Below the pieces are notes generated by a model. That model ran no database searches, had not been told where the DNA came from, and saw nothing but the letters and a program-made list of their open reading frames with translations. DNA of 35,718 nucleotides from Coptodactyla brooksi (taxonomy: Eukaryota; Arthropoda; Insecta; Coleoptera; Scarabaeidae). The stretch spans positions 1-35,718 of the forward strand of contig JAWQRM010000046.1 in NCBI GenBank assembly GCA_033557675.1, in the 5' to 3' direction. The position numbers and the translations under genes are program-made. Below, one piece after another: positions 35,715 through 35,718 of the stretch. How positions within the stretch are numbered: the first letter of the stretch is position 1; each line of letters opens with the position of its first letter.

Positions 35715-35718
35715 TATA
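35669..35718. repeat. (TA)n microsatellite at window end
   Basis: About 20 TA units with one interruption (TAGATA) run to the last base of the window. Confidence 0.95.

Larger units (their letters stand above)
33630..35718 (-). other. upstream region of Syt4, first exon not found
   Basis: The exon at 33629 has a strong acceptor (TTTTCTTTTCTCATTGCAG) and needs one base from an upstream exon, so the start codon lies here or beyond the window. I see no convincing short ATG exon. The region holds the Tc1-like remnant, a 26-base palindrome and a terminal TA microsatellite. Confidence 0.6.

Overview
The window looks like nuclear DNA of an insect. All three genes are split by GT-AG introns, several of them only about 54-71 bases long, and the proteins are closest in my memory to arthropod orthologues. 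Non-coding DNA is AT-rich and carries decayed DNA transposons. The very short introns would suit a beetle, but I cannot fix the order from the sequence. There is no operon, CRISPR array or rRNA/tRNA gene that I can see.

Layout. (1) 145-3744, + strand: the 3' part of a GAPVD1/Gapex-5 gene (Rab5-type exchange factor), seven exons ending in the VPS9 domain. (2) 3745-8809: intergenic DNA between two convergent genes, with a broken Tigger/pogo-like transposase and hairpins. (3) 8810-12248, - strand: a complete eight-exon GRAM-domain, single-membrane-span protein of the GRAMD2 type (371 residues). Further exons at 14696-14872 and 21901-22002, and probably 26955-27174, belong to a longer isoform that would replace the first exon. 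(4) 27175-30488: intergenic, with a diverged tandem duplication and a decayed transposon-type gene. (5) 30489-33629, - strand: synaptotagmin 4 (membrane anchor, C2A, C2B), lacking only its short first coding exon. A second copy of the decayed transposon-type gene lies in one intron. (6) 33630-35718: upstream part of the Syt4 locus, with a Tc1-like helix-turn-helix remnant and a TA microsatellite.

The three genes all act at membranes: endosomal Rab activation, ER/plasma-membrane lipid contact (inferred from the family), and vesicle exocytosis. I see no evidence that they form a functional cluster. Every splice junction given for the three main coding models was checked by hand for GT/AG and reading phase.

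The most unusual signal is structural. Five perfect fold-back hairpins with arms of 14-18 bases and loops of 4-13 bases lie scattered through non-coding DNA, along with shorter ones. Their arm sequences are unrelated, far more than chance predicts. Other points of interest are a 54-base in-frame intron in the GRAM gene, a CpG-dense block coinciding with that gene, and a degenerate minisatellite shared by two distant sites.
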